Notes under the pieces: generated by a model
What the model was told of the DNA's origin: nothing
Seen by the model: the letters and a program-made list of their open reading frames with translations, nothing else
Database searches by the model: none
Source: Pseudomonas sp. FP2309
GTDB lineage: Bacteria; Pseudomonadota; Gammaproteobacteria; Pseudomonadales; Pseudomonadaceae
Length of the DNA stretch: 64,000 nt
Direction of reading: 5' to 3'
Assembly (NCBI RefSeq): GCF_030687575.1
Contig: NZ_CP117439.1
Location: 5,099,501 to 5,163,500, forward strand
Shown: in pieces, positions 45,091 to 52,809 of the stretch
Position numbering within the stretch: the first letter of the stretch is position 1
Layout of the letters: each line of letters opens with the position of its first letter
Program-made: the position numbers and the translations under genes

Positions 45091-45659
45091 CTGCCGGTAC
45101 CCCAGGCTTGGGCCAGTTTGCCCAACACCGAACTGTTGGCACCCTGGCTGCCCAGGTACTGCAGGATCACCGGGGCAAATTGACCGATCATGCCGCTGTC
45201 CATGCCCAAGGCGCTGAACGCGGTGTTCAGGTCATTGGTGTCTTTCACGTTGCCGAGCAGGCCCTCCAGGCCGCTGGTCTTGCTGCCGCCGGTCTGGCCA
45301 AGCAACCCGCTCAAGGCGCCGAGGCTGCCCAATGCGTTGTTACCCGACAGTTGGTCGAGGCCCGGCACGCTGTTGCCCAGTTGCGAATAGTCGTTGCCGC
45401 TGAGTTTGTTCTTCGCCAGGCCCAGCATCGCGCCGGTACCGCCAACGGCCTGTTCAGGGGTGATGTTGAGTTGCGAGGTCAGCGCGCCCAGCAGCCCGGC
45501 CGTCTCGGACGACGGTGCGGCGGCCGCGGCCTTGTTGGTGCCGCCCTGCATGCCGGAGATGGCATTGGCCGCATCGCCGAGGCTGAACCCTGCGGCAAAC
45601 ACCGGGCCGGCCGCCAGGGTCATGAGGCAGGAAAGGGCGAAACCGCGTGAAATCTTCAT
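45087..45659 (-). CDS. DUF2780 exported protein (VcgC/VcgE-type)
   Basis: 190 residues from the ATG at 45659 (MKISRGFALSCLMTLAAGPV FAAGFSLGDA), preceded by an AGGTTGTTCC spacer with AGG. A Sec signal peptide (about 1-22) precedes a Gly/Ala/Leu-rich region and the DUF2780 core LLGALTSQLNITPEQAVGGTGAML with the end SSVLGKLAQAWGTGS. The role is unknown; proteins of this family are secreted or periplasmic. Confidence 0.82.
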   Translation of the reverse strand: MKISRGFALSCLMTLAAGPVFAAGFSLGDAANAISGMQGGTNKAAAAAPSSETAGLLGALTSQLNITPEQAVGGTGAMLGLAKNKLSGNDYSQLGNSVPGLDQLSGNNALGSLGALSGLLGQTGGSKTSGLEGLLGNVKDTNDLNTAFSALGMDSGMIGQFAPVILQYLGSQGANSSVLGKLAQAWGTGS

Positions 45660-45795
45660 TGGAACAACCTCTGGATATAGGGGCGAGAGCAGGCGTTGGA
45701 CTGGGTATCCCGTGCATTGTTCCGGATCGTCGCAGGAACCCAATGGCAGGATCAGAGTCCATGGAATGACTCCAAAACTTGTCAGGAACTGCTTT

Positions 45796-46254
45796 ATGAG
45801 CGCCACACGCCCCCAAGTGATTGAGCAAAAACCTCCCTTCTGGAATCGTCCGCGCCTGTTTGTCGGCGTCTTTGTAGCGGTGATCGCCGGTCTCGGCGGC
45901 GCGTTCTACACCCAGGACAACGTCGAGTCCGCCGCCACGCTGGTGACCACGACCCAGCAACCGGCTGCGCAAGTCATGGCGCACAAGGACTACCTGCAAA
46001 TTGAACCCATCGCCACCGCGACACCCGCACCGGATCAAAGCCTGGAACTGTGGGCCATACCCGAAGGCGGCAAGCCGGTGTCGTTGGGGCTTTTGCCCGA
46101 AGACGGCCAGGGCATCATCGGTTTGAACCCGCGCCAGCAGGCGTCCATCAGCAAACCGGTGGAATTGATGGTGAGTTCGGAGGCCAAAGGCGGGTCGGTG
46201 AGCAAACAGCCGACGGGGCCGACGGTGTACCAAGGCGCGCTGGCCACGCGCTGA
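45796..46254 (+). CDS. Anti-sigma-K factor (RskA) C-terminal-domain protein, lone
   Basis: 152 residues, MSATRPQVIEQKPPFWNRPR. One membrane helix (about 22-42, LFVGVFVAVIAGLGGAFYTQ) is followed by an RskA-type C-terminal domain (LQIEPIATATPAPDQSLELW, PEGGKPVSLGLLPEDGQG, KPVELMVSSEAKGGS). The sigma-binding cytosolic zinc domain that normally precedes the helix is missing and no ECF sigma gene adjoins. It may be a periplasmic remnant or act on a distant partner. Divergent from the DUF2780 gene across 136 bp. Confidence 0.8.
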   Translation: MSATRPQVIEQKPPFWNRPRLFVGVFVAVIAGLGGAFYTQDNVESAATLVTTTQQPAAQVMAHKDYLQIEPIATATPAPDQSLELWAIPEGGKPVSLGLLPEDGQGIIGLNPRQQASISKPVELMVSSEAKGGSVSKQPTGPTVYQGALATR

Positions 46255-46328
46255 CGCCCGTTCCCCAAACACCACTAATCCCCTGCGTCCAGGATTGACC
46301 TGCGCAGGGCGACTCCAATATGTGAGCG

Positions 46329-46490
46329 GTGTGATTGCCTGGATGTGATCCGCCGACAGCTACAAGCGTAGGCATCGCCCTGTACTTGCGTAGTCCATTT
46401 CCCAAACACTCCAAACCCCCCTGACCGCTGCTTACGCCCCCTGCGGCGCCTTCATATAGTCGTGCGCCACAGTTTCTGGAGGTGTACGCG
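46329..46490 (+). promoter_or_regulatory. Duplicated 5' region of toxin module 1
   Basis: About 160 bp before the first toxin gene are nearly identical to 47988-48149 before the second, at an exact 1,659-bp offset with few substitutions. Both end with TCTGGAGGTGTACGCG before ATG, a strong ribosome site, and probably contain the module promoter. The preceding 46255-46328 holds no gene but weakly resembles the module 1-2 spacer. Confidence 0.7.
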
Positions 46491-47465
46491 ATGCAGGGAG
46501 CCTATGCATTTATCAACGAGCGGCCGCAGCTTTATCCGATGCTCAAACTAAGCCTTTCGCTCAACCCTCATAGTCAAACCAAGTTCGATATTCTCAACCA
46601 ACACATCCGCAATGTCGTGGTATTGCCGGGGCAGTTGGTGATCATTCCTGATGCGCACACAGCGTCGTGCACCGCAGAGGAAGCACGATTGATGCGCTCG
46701 GCACAGAACATAAAACAGGCATTGCTGGCGCATTCCGCGGCTGATCAATTCTTGATCAAAAATTACGATCAGATGCAAGCCATCATGTCCCATGCCTCCC
46801 TTGGGATCGGCAGCGCCAGCAGCGCATGGAGCAAGCACTTGGCGCAGATCGAGCAGACGCTCAAGGAAATTGACGAGCTGCATAAGCAGTACTTACGCAA
46901 GGGGACTACGGCGGCAAGGGATGAGTTTCTGGTGAAACGCAGCGCGTTGTTCGCGAGACTGGATGGTCAACTTTCGGGATTGGCACGGCTGGGAACGGGC
47001 CTGAGAACCGACGGTTCGATTAAAAAGATGCTGGGGATTTCCACTAGAAGCTATTGGCAACATGGGGAAATTCGAGGGTACGAAGAGACAGTCGAGCGTA
47101 TCGCCAAAGCTTCGCAGATACTGAAAAAAGGGACTTACATCGGTGTCGCGCTGGATATCGGAGCGACTGCGCTTGAGATAGAGGAGGCATGTTCTACCGG
47201 ACGCAAGCAAGCATGTACCCAGGCAAAGTACGTTGAAGGAGGCAAGCTGGTGGCTGGCGTGGGTGGCTCCTACTTGGGAGGGAAACTGGGTGCTTCCGTC
47301 GGCATCGGCGCCTGCATGATTTTTTTTGGAATACCTACGGCAGGCGCCGGAGCCTTAGCATGTGCCATTGCCGGCGGTACAGCAGGCGGACTTGCTGGCG
47401 GTGCACTGGGAATTGGACTAGCGGAAAACACAGGCAAATTTCTCTATAAGACTGTGAGGAACTAA
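46491..47465 (+). CDS. Putative pore-forming polymorphic toxin, module 1
   Basis: 324 residues from the ATG at 46491 (GGAGG eight bases upstream; an in-frame GTG at 46482 overlaps that site). Residues 12-55 resemble a LysM fold (LSLSLNP...VLPGQLVIIPD). Residues 60-210 are predicted helical. A conserved stretch, YIGVALDIGATALEIEEACS TGRKQACTQAKYVEG with Cys234 and Cys242, leads to a glycine-rich hydrophobic tip (250-310) with repeated GxxxG spacing, like membrane-inserting toxins. There is no Sec signal, PAAR or Rhs part. The membrane protein gene follows with zero spacing. I do not recognise a named family; the toxin call is inference from architecture, variation pattern and partner. Confidence 0.72.
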   Translation: MQGAYAFINERPQLYPMLKLSLSLNPHSQTKFDILNQHIRNVVVLPGQLVIIPDAHTASCTAEEARLMRSAQNIKQALLAHSAADQFLIKNYDQMQAIMSHASLGIGSASSAWSKHLAQIEQTLKEIDELHKQYLRKGTTAARDEFLVKRSALFARLDGQLSGLARLGTGLRTDGSIKKMLGISTRSYWQHGEIRGYEETVERIAKASQILKKGTYIGVALDIGATALEIEEACSTGRKQACTQAKYVEGGKLVAGVGGSYLGGKLGASVGIGACMIFFGIPTAGAGALACAIAGGTAGGLAGGALGIGLAENTGKFLYKTVRN

Positions 47466-47825
47466 ATGGTCTTGGTCTATTTGGGCATTGGCTCGGTCGT
47501 TCTAATGCTACTGTGCTTCGTACTGATCTTTTGCGCCATGTACAAAAAGCTCGATGCTGCGGAACACTATGTGCGATACAGCAGCTATCTTGTCGCGCAC
47601 AAACATATCTTTCGCCATGCAGACTTTGAAGGACGGCCCCAACGCGTATTCGCCATGGCAACTATTATTCTCATCCCAAAAGTACTTCAATGGAGAGGTT
47701 TGGTACTTATTGAAGACGTTAAAAAAATACCCAAGCCTCTCAAGTACTGGATGGTCATACCACCCCTCATTACCTGCATATCATTTATCGGCATGTTTAT
47801 CAGTTGGCTTTTTATAGAAGTTTAA
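47466..47825 (+). CDS. Putative immunity membrane protein, module 1
   Basis: 119 residues with two hydrophobic helices (about 4-25 and 95-117) joined by a basic cytosolic loop. Conserved with its two paralogues: KKLDAAEHYVRYS, FEGRPQRVFAMATIILIPKV and IPKPLKYWMVIPP. The ATG directly follows the toxin TAA (47463-47465), so translation is coupled; AGGA lies at the toxin's end. Small inner-membrane immunity proteins of this kind protect against pore formers by contacting the toxin's hydrophobic segments (known for colicins; inference here). Confidence 0.72.
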   Translation: MVLVYLGIGSVVLMLLCFVLIFCAMYKKLDAAEHYVRYSSYLVAHKHIFRHADFEGRPQRVFAMATIILIPKVLQWRGLVLIEDVKKIPKPLKYWMVIPPLITCISFIGMFISWLFIEV

Positions 47826-47867
47826 TCCGCGATAAAACAAGTACGTTCCTTAGTAGGCTCCACCTGA

Positions 47868-47940
47868 CTGGGAATACCGATCTTACCGCCCACACACACC
47901 CGAGTTGAGCATCATGACTAGAGCTTCGGCCCGGAACCAT
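47868..47940 (-). pseudogene. Decayed fdhA-like fragment in the module 1-2 spacer
   Basis: GGGAATACCGATCTTACCG and GAGTTGAGCA...GCTTCGGCC align with 51911-51985 of fdhA, the part coding for TVLNSLMGVVRVAGKIGIPG, with one 11-base gap and stops. On the minus strand it still reads VGGKIGIP. Only about 70 bp is recognisable. Confidence 0.6.
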
Positions 47941-48149
47941 CGCCCTCCAGGACTTACTCTGCTCTGCGCCACTTCATTGCGTGACGGGTGTGATTGCCTG
48001 GATGTGATCCCCCGACAGCTACAAGCGTAGGCATCGCCCTGTACTTGCGTAGTCCATTTCCCAAACACTCCAAACACCCCTGACCGCTGCTTACGCCCCC
48101 TGCGGCGCCTTCATATAGTCGTGCGCCACAGTTTCTGGAGGTGTACGCG

Positions 48150-49124
48150 ATGCAGGGAGCCTATGCATTTATCAACGAGCGGCCGCAGCTTTATCCGATG
48201 CTCAAACTGAGCCTTTCGCTCAATCCAACCCGCCAAACCAAGTTCGACATCCTCAACCAGCACATTCGCAATGTCGTGGTATTGCCGGGGCAGTTGGTGA
48301 TCATTCCTGATGCGCACACAGCGTCGTGCACCGCAGAGGAAGCACGATTGATGCGCTCGGCACAGAACATAAAACAGGCATTGCTGGCGCATTCCGCGGC
48401 TGATCAATTCTTGATCAAAAATTACGATCAGATGCAAGCCATCATGTCCCATGCCTCCCTTGGGATCGGCAGCGCCAGCAGCGCATGGAGCAAGCACTTG
48501 GCGCAGATCGAGCAGACGCTCAAGGAAATTGACGAGCTGCATAAGCAGTACTTACGCAAGGGGACTACGGCGGCAAGGGATGAGTTTCTGGTGAAACGCA
48601 GCGCGTTGTTCGCGAGACTGGATGGTCAACTTTCGGGATTGGCACGGTTGGGAACGGGCCTGAGAAACGACGGTTCGATTAAAAAGATGCTGGGGATTTT
48701 CACTAAAAGCTATTGGCAACATGGGGAAATTCGAGGGTACGAAGAGACAGTCAAACGAGTAGCCAAGGCTTCAGAAATGTTGAAAAAAGGCACTTATATT
48801 GGGATTGCTCTGGATATTGGGGCGACCACGCTGGAGATAGCCGAGGCATGCTCTACCGGACGCGAGCAAGCATGTACTCAGGCAAAGTATGTTGAAGGAG
48901 GCAAATTGGTGTTTGGCGTTGGCAGTGCATACGCAGGAGGAAAGATCGGGGCGGCTATCGGGATCGGTGCCTGCGCACTTGTTTTTGGCATACCTACAGC
49001 AGGCGCTGGGGTCTTGGCCTGCGCAATCATAGGGGGCGCGGCCGGAGGACTTGCCATAGGCTCGGCCGGGAGCAACCTGGGTAAAGAAGCGGGCACATTT
49101 CTGTACAAAAGTTGGGGAAAATAA
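48150..49124 (+). CDS. Putative pore-forming polymorphic toxin, module 2
   Basis: 324 residues, same length and start as module 1 at an exact 1,659-bp offset. Residues 43-180 are nearly identical to module 1 even at DNA level; residues 25-42 differ mainly silently. From about residue 183, and mostly after KYVEGGKLV (about 253), the sequences diverge: here FGVGSAYAGGKIGAAIGIGA and LAIGSAGSNLGKEAGTFLYK. The conserved Cys234/Cys242 and the FGIPTAGAG turn remain. Interpretation as for module 1: conserved delivery part, variable membrane-active tip. Confidence 0.72.
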   Translation: MQGAYAFINERPQLYPMLKLSLSLNPTRQTKFDILNQHIRNVVVLPGQLVIIPDAHTASCTAEEARLMRSAQNIKQALLAHSAADQFLIKNYDQMQAIMSHASLGIGSASSAWSKHLAQIEQTLKEIDELHKQYLRKGTTAARDEFLVKRSALFARLDGQLSGLARLGTGLRNDGSIKKMLGIFTKSYWQHGEIRGYEETVKRVAKASEMLKKGTYIGIALDIGATTLEIAEACSTGREQACTQAKYVEGGKLVFGVGSAYAGGKIGAAIGIGACALVFGIPTAGAGVLACAIIGGAAGGLAIGSAGSNLGKEAGTFLYKSWGK

Positions 49125-49484
49125 ATGGATCCGTTATCTATCGGCATGTTTTCAGGCGCCATCATGCTACTCAGCCTCCCGCTCAACTTTTATGTCATGT
49201 TCGATAAACTCGACGCAGCCGAACACCATCTGCAATACAGCGCATACATTGTTGGGGTTCGACAGACTCTGTGCAGTCTTCCCTTTGAAGGCAGGCACGT
49301 GCGCTTATATGTCATGGCCATGGTCATTCTTATGCCAAGTTTATTTCAATGGAGACATCTGGCATTCACGAAGGACGTTGAAAAGATTCCAAGGCGCCTC
49401 AAATACTGGATGGTCACGCCATCACTCATAACCCATCTATCAGCCCTGACTATGTTTATCAGTTGGCTTTTTATAGAAGTCTAA
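49125..49484 (+). CDS. Putative immunity membrane protein, module 2
   Basis: 119 residues, same length as module 1. The shared motifs DKLDAAEHHLQYS, PFEGRHVRLYVMAMVILMPS and IPRRLKYWMVTP persist. The first helix (LSIGMFSGAIMLLSLPLNFY) and the segment RQTLCSLP differ strongly from module 1, while the last 12 residues (MFISWLFIEV) are the same. The ATG abuts the toxin TAA. The change in the membrane helix parallels the change in the partner toxin tip. Confidence 0.72.
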   Translation: MDPLSIGMFSGAIMLLSLPLNFYVMFDKLDAAEHHLQYSAYIVGVRQTLCSLPFEGRHVRLYVMAMVILMPSLFQWRHLAFTKDVEKIPRRLKYWMVTPSLITHLSALTMFISWLFIEV

Positions 49485-49523
49485 CCTGCGACAAAACAAG
49501 GGCGCCCCTTAGTCGCCTTCATC

Positions 49524-49600
49524 CAACTACGAATAGCGACATCACCGGCCACGCGAACCACATCCATCCGAGTTGAGCACGGTGACCGGGGCTTCGGCCC
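49524..49600 (-). pseudogene. Second decayed fdhA-like fragment, after module 2
   Basis: CACCGGCCACGCGAACCACATCCAT-type sequence and CGAGTTGAGCACGGTGACCG then GGGCTTCGGCC match fdhA 51920-51985 more closely than the first fragment. It abuts the start of the third, partial toxin at 49604. Confidence 0.6.
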
Positions 49601-49610
49601 GGTACCATAC

Positions 49611-49958
49611 ATGGGGATACAAGGATATGAAGAGACAGTCAAACGAGTAGTCAAGGCTTCAGAAATGTTGAAGAAAGGCACTTATATTGGGATTGCTCTG
49701 GATATTGGGGCGACCACGCTGGAGATAGCCGAGGCATGCTCTACCGGACGCGAGCAAGCATGTACTCAGGCAAAGTACGTTGAAGGTTCCAAGTTGGTGT
49801 TTAGCGCTGGTGGTGCATCCGTGGGTGGATCGATTGGGATCCCCATCGGTATCTCCGCCTGCATGATTGTGTTTGGCATCCCGACAGCGGGCGCTGGCGC
49901 ATTGGCATGTGCACTCGTAGGCGGTGCCGCAGGTGGATTAGCCTTAGGGAAATCCTGA
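49611..49958 (+). pseudogene. Orphan toxin C-terminal cassette (module 3), interrupted by an IS
   Basis: 115 residues as it stands. Similarity to module 2 begins at CATGGGG (about toxin residue 191) and stays nearly identical through GREQACTQAKYVEG. It then has its own tip (SAGGASVGGSIGIPIGISAC, GIPTAGAGALACALVGGAAG). The frame is cut by an IS inserted after TTAG at 49944-49947. Joining 49947 to 51142 restores ALGKVGSATGEFAGKFLYKT AED and the stop at 51204-51206, matching the other toxin ends. There is no ribosome site, so before the insertion it was probably a reserve C-terminal cassette rather than an expressed toxin. Confidence 0.75.
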
Positions 49959-51137
49959 AAAAGACTTCCTGATTTGGCAAAATCTCCGGACACCAATCGC
50001 CGAGCTTTTCAATGAAGCAAATGACCTTCGCCGATGCCGAGTACGCCGGTAAGCGCAAGCAGACCCGCAAGGAATTGTTCCTGATCGAGATGGATCGTGT
50101 CGTACCCTGGAAGGGTTTGATTGCCCTGATCGAACCTCATTACCCGACGGGCGAAGGGGGGCGTCCGGCCTATCCTTTGATGGCGATGCTGCGGGTTCAT
50201 CTCATGCAGAACTGGTTCGGTTACAGCGATCCTGCGATGGAAGAAGCGCTGTACGAGACGACGATCTTGCGCCAGTTTTCAGGTCTGAGCCTGGAGCGGA
50301 TCCCAGATGAAACTACCATCCTCAACTTCCGTCGCCTGCTGGAAAAGCACGAGTTGGCCGCTGGTATTCTCGGCGTGATCAATGGCTATCTGGGCGACCG
50401 TGGCTTGTCGCTGCGACAAGGCACCATCGTCGATGCCACGCTGATTCATGCGCCCAGTTCGACCAAGAACAAGGACGGCAAACGCGACCCTGAGATGCAT
50501 CAAACCAAGAAAGGTAACCAGTATTACTTCGGTGCCAAAGCTCACATTGGTGTCGACGATGAGTCAGGGCTGGTGCACAGCGTGGTGGTCACTGCGGCCA
50601 ACGTCGCGGACATAACCCAAGTCGACAAACTGCTACACGGTGCTGAGAACGTGGTCTGCGCCGATGCAGGCTATACCGGTGTCGAGAAGCGCGAAGAGCA
50701 TGCGGGACGCCACGTCATCTGGCAGATTGCAGCCCGGCGCAGTACCTACAAAAAACACGGTAAACGCAGCGCGCTGTACAAAGCGATGCGCAAGATCGAG
50801 AAAGCCAAGGCCCAGGTTCGCGCCAAGGTTGAGCATCCATTTCGAGTGATCAAGCGTCAGTTTGGTTATACGAAAGTGCGTTTCCGAGGCTTGGTGAAAA
50901 ACACTTCTCAGATGGTGACGCTGTTCGCCCTGTCGAACCTTTGGATGGCGCGTCGATATTTGCTCTCCAGCGCAGGAGAGGTGCGTCCGTAATGAGGGAA
51001 ATAGCTGCTGCGAGGAGCGTTCAGCGGAAAAAATGGATGGAATAGGCGGCAGACGTGATCGGTTTTGAACGGCTGCCGTTTTTTGAAAGCGCCTATGGCT
51101 CAGCAGTCGAAAAATAGCGGCCTACTTCAGACTATCC
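49948..51137 (+). mobile_element. IS5-family insertion sequence, 1,190 bp
   Basis: Flanked by direct TTAG copies (49944-49947 and 51138-51141), the YTAR target typical of the IS5 group. Imperfect terminal inverted repeats: left GGAAATCCTGAAAAAGA, right end read inward GGATAGTCTGAAGTAGG (11 of 17 match). Length equals that of IS5-type elements and it carries one complete transposase gene. The intact target duplication suggests a fairly recent insertion. Confidence 0.92.
50012..50992 (+). CDS. IS5-family DDE transposase
   Basis: 326 residues, complete. Begins MKQMTFADAEYAGKRKQTRK; DDE residues are visible in TIVDATLIHAPSS (D), VVCADAGYTGVEKR (D) and VRAKVEHPFRVIKRQFG (E, with the Y/R/K signature). 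The N-terminal DUF772-type region (PLMAMLRVHLMQNWFGYSDP AMEEAL) is intact. No frameshift was seen, so the element may be active. Confidence 0.95.
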   Translation: MKQMTFADAEYAGKRKQTRKELFLIEMDRVVPWKGLIALIEPHYPTGEGGRPAYPLMAMLRVHLMQNWFGYSDPAMEEALYETTILRQFSGLSLERIPDETTILNFRRLLEKHELAAGILGVINGYLGDRGLSLRQGTIVDATLIHAPSSTKNKDGKRDPEMHQTKKGNQYYFGAKAHIGVDDESGLVHSVVVTAANVADITQVDKLLHGAENVVCADAGYTGVEKREEHAGRHVIWQIAARRSTYKKHGKRSALYKAMRKIEKAKAQVRAKVEHPFRVIKRQFGYTKVRFRGLVKNTSQMVTLFALSNLWMARRYLLSSAGEVRP

Positions 51138-51206
51138 TTAGGCAAGGTTGGAAGCGCTACAGGGGAATTTGCAGGTAAATTTCTCTACAAGACGGCGGAG
51201 GATTGA
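51138..51206 (+). pseudogene. 3' remainder of toxin module 3 beyond the IS
   Basis: After the TTAG duplicate, the frame reads GKVGSATGEFAGKFLYKTAED and stops at 51206, directly followed by the immunity ATG. The KFLYK end matches both full toxins. Confidence 0.78.
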
Positions 51207-51569
51207 ATGTACTCGGAATATTTTGTGTTGGGCTCAAGCCTTCTCTTGCTACTGAGCTTTCCGATCGTATTTTCTGCCATGTTCAAAAAGCTCGACGCAG
51301 CAGAACATTATGTGAAGTACAGCACCTTTATCGCCGTGAATAGAAATATTGTGCGACGGGGACCTTTTGAAGGCAGACCGGCACGCGTATTTGCCATGGC
51401 GCTCATTATTCTGATTCCAAAGATATGTCAATGGAGGCATTTGGTACTGGTTGAGGACGTTGAAAAAATTCCCCGGCACCTTAAGTACTGGATGGTCATA
51501 CCGACAATCGTCACCGTCCTCGCCGTTGCAGGTTTGATCATCAGTTGGTTTCTAATAAACGACCAATAA
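51207..51569 (+). CDS. Putative immunity membrane protein, module 3
   Basis: 120 residues, intact although its toxin is broken. Motifs KKLDAAEHYVKYSTF, PFEGRPARVFAMALIILIPK and IPRHLKYWMVIP are conserved; both membrane helices (YFVLGSSLLLLLSFPIVFSA and TVLAVAGLIISWFLIN) are distinct from modules 1 and 2. GGAGG in the toxin end precedes the ATG. The IS now separates it from any upstream module promoter, so expression would need read-through or an IS-borne promoter. Retained orphan immunity genes are common in polymorphic toxin loci. Confidence 0.72.
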   Translation: MYSEYFVLGSSLLLLLSFPIVFSAMFKKLDAAEHYVKYSTFIAVNRNIVRRGPFEGRPARVFAMALIILIPKICQWRHLVLVEDVEKIPRHLKYWMVIPTIVTVLAVAGLIISWFLINDQ

Positions 51570-51596
51570 AAGGACGACCCGCAGGTCGCCCTTTTC
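51567..51596. terminator. Bidirectional terminator between the toxin array and fdhA
   Basis: AAAAGG-CGACC/GGTCG-CCTTTT hairpin with a CGCA loop lies between the convergent immunity 3 and fdhA genes. Confidence 0.85.
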
Positions 51597-51609
51597 ATTT
51601 GCCCGGCGC

Positions 51610-52809
51610 TTACGCCGCGCTGAACAACTTATGCGGATCAATTACAAACTTCTTCGGCACGCCCGCATCGAACTCGCCATAGCCACGTGGCGCGTCGTCC
51701 AGGCTGATGACCTGCACACCGACGATTTCGGCAATGTTGATACGGTCCCACATGATCGCCTGCATCAGTTGGCGGTTGTACTTCATCACTGGGGTCTGCC
51801 CGGTGTGGAAGCTGTGGGATTTGGCCCAGCCCAGGCCGAAACGGATGCTCAGGCTGCCCATTTTTGCCGCCGCATCGACGGCACCTGGGTCTTCGGTCAC
51901 GTACAGGCCGGGGATACCGATTTTGCCGGCGACGCGCACAACACCCATCAGCGAGTTGAGCACGGTGGCCGGCGCTTCGGCCTTGACGCCATCGTGGCCG
52001 TGGCCGCGTGCTTCAAACCCTACGCAGTCAACCGCGCAATCCACTTCCGGCTCGCCGAGCAGTGCGGCGATTTGTTCGTGCAGCGGAGTGTCGGTGGAAA
52101 GGTCGACGATTTCAAACCCTTGCGCCTTGGCGTGGGCCAAGCGGATGGAGTTGACGTCGCCGATGATCACCACGGCTGCGCCCAGCAAACGTGCTGACGC
52201 GGCAGCGGCCAGGCCGACTGGGCCGGCACCTGCGATGTACACGGTGCTGCCAGGGCCAACGCCGGCGGTGACGGCGCCGTGGTAACCGGTTGGGAGAATG
52301 TCGGAGAGGCAGGTCAGGTCACGGATTTTCTCCATGGCCTTGTCGCGGTCCGGCAGTTTGAGCAGGTTGAAGTCGGCGTACGGTACCAGCACGTATTCGG
52401 CCTGGCCGCCGGTCCAGTCGCCCATGTCGACATAGCCGTAGGCGCCACCGGCACGGGCCGGGTTGACGGTGAGACATACGCCGGTGTGTTGCTCTTTGCA
52501 CGAACGGCAGCGGCCGCACGCGACGTTGAAGGGAACAGACACCAGATCGCCGATCTTCAGGTTTTCGACGTCGCTGCCCTTCTCGATCACTTCACCAGTG
52601 ATCTCGTGACCGAGCACCAGGCCGGTCTGGGCAGTGGTGCGGCCGCGCACCATGTGTTGGTCGGAGCCGCAGATGTTGGTGGAGACCACGCGCAGGATGA
52701 CGCCGTGCTCGATCTTCCTGCCACGGGGGTCCTGCATTTTGGGATAGTCGATTTTCTGTACTTCGACCTTGCCGTTGCCGAGATACACGACACCACGATT
52801 ACCAGACAT
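51610..52809 (-). CDS. fdhA: Glutathione-independent formaldehyde dehydrogenase
   Basis: 399 residues, full length for the Pseudomonas PFDH family of zinc alcohol dehydrogenases. Catalytic zinc ligands lie in STNICGSDQHM and VLGHEITGEV; structural-zinc cysteines in VACGRCRSCKEQHTGVC; NAD-binding motif VYIAGAGPVGLAAAASARLL. It oxidises the formaldehyde released by sarcosine oxidase to formate, which fits the sox genes upstream. It is 175 bp downstream of purU on the same strand; that gap has a half REP element (about 52950-52980). Confidence 0.94.
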   Translation of the reverse strand: MSGNRGVVYLGNGKVEVQKIDYPKMQDPRGRKIEHGVILRVVSTNICGSDQHMVRGRTTAQTGLVLGHEITGEVIEKGSDVENLKIGDLVSVPFNVACGRCRSCKEQHTGVCLTVNPARAGGAYGYVDMGDWTGGQAEYVLVPYADFNLLKLPDRDKAMEKIRDLTCLSDILPTGYHGAVTAGVGPGSTVYIAGAGPVGLAAAASARLLGAAVVIIGDVNSIRLAHAKAQGFEIVDLSTDTPLHEQIAALLGEPEVDCAVDCVGFEARGHGHDGVKAEAPATVLNSLMGVVRVAGKIGIPGLYVTEDPGAVDAAAKMGSLSIRFGLGWAKSHSFHTGQTPVMKYNRQLMQAIMWDRINIAEIVGVQVISLDDAPRGYGEFDAGVPKKFVIDPHKLFSAA

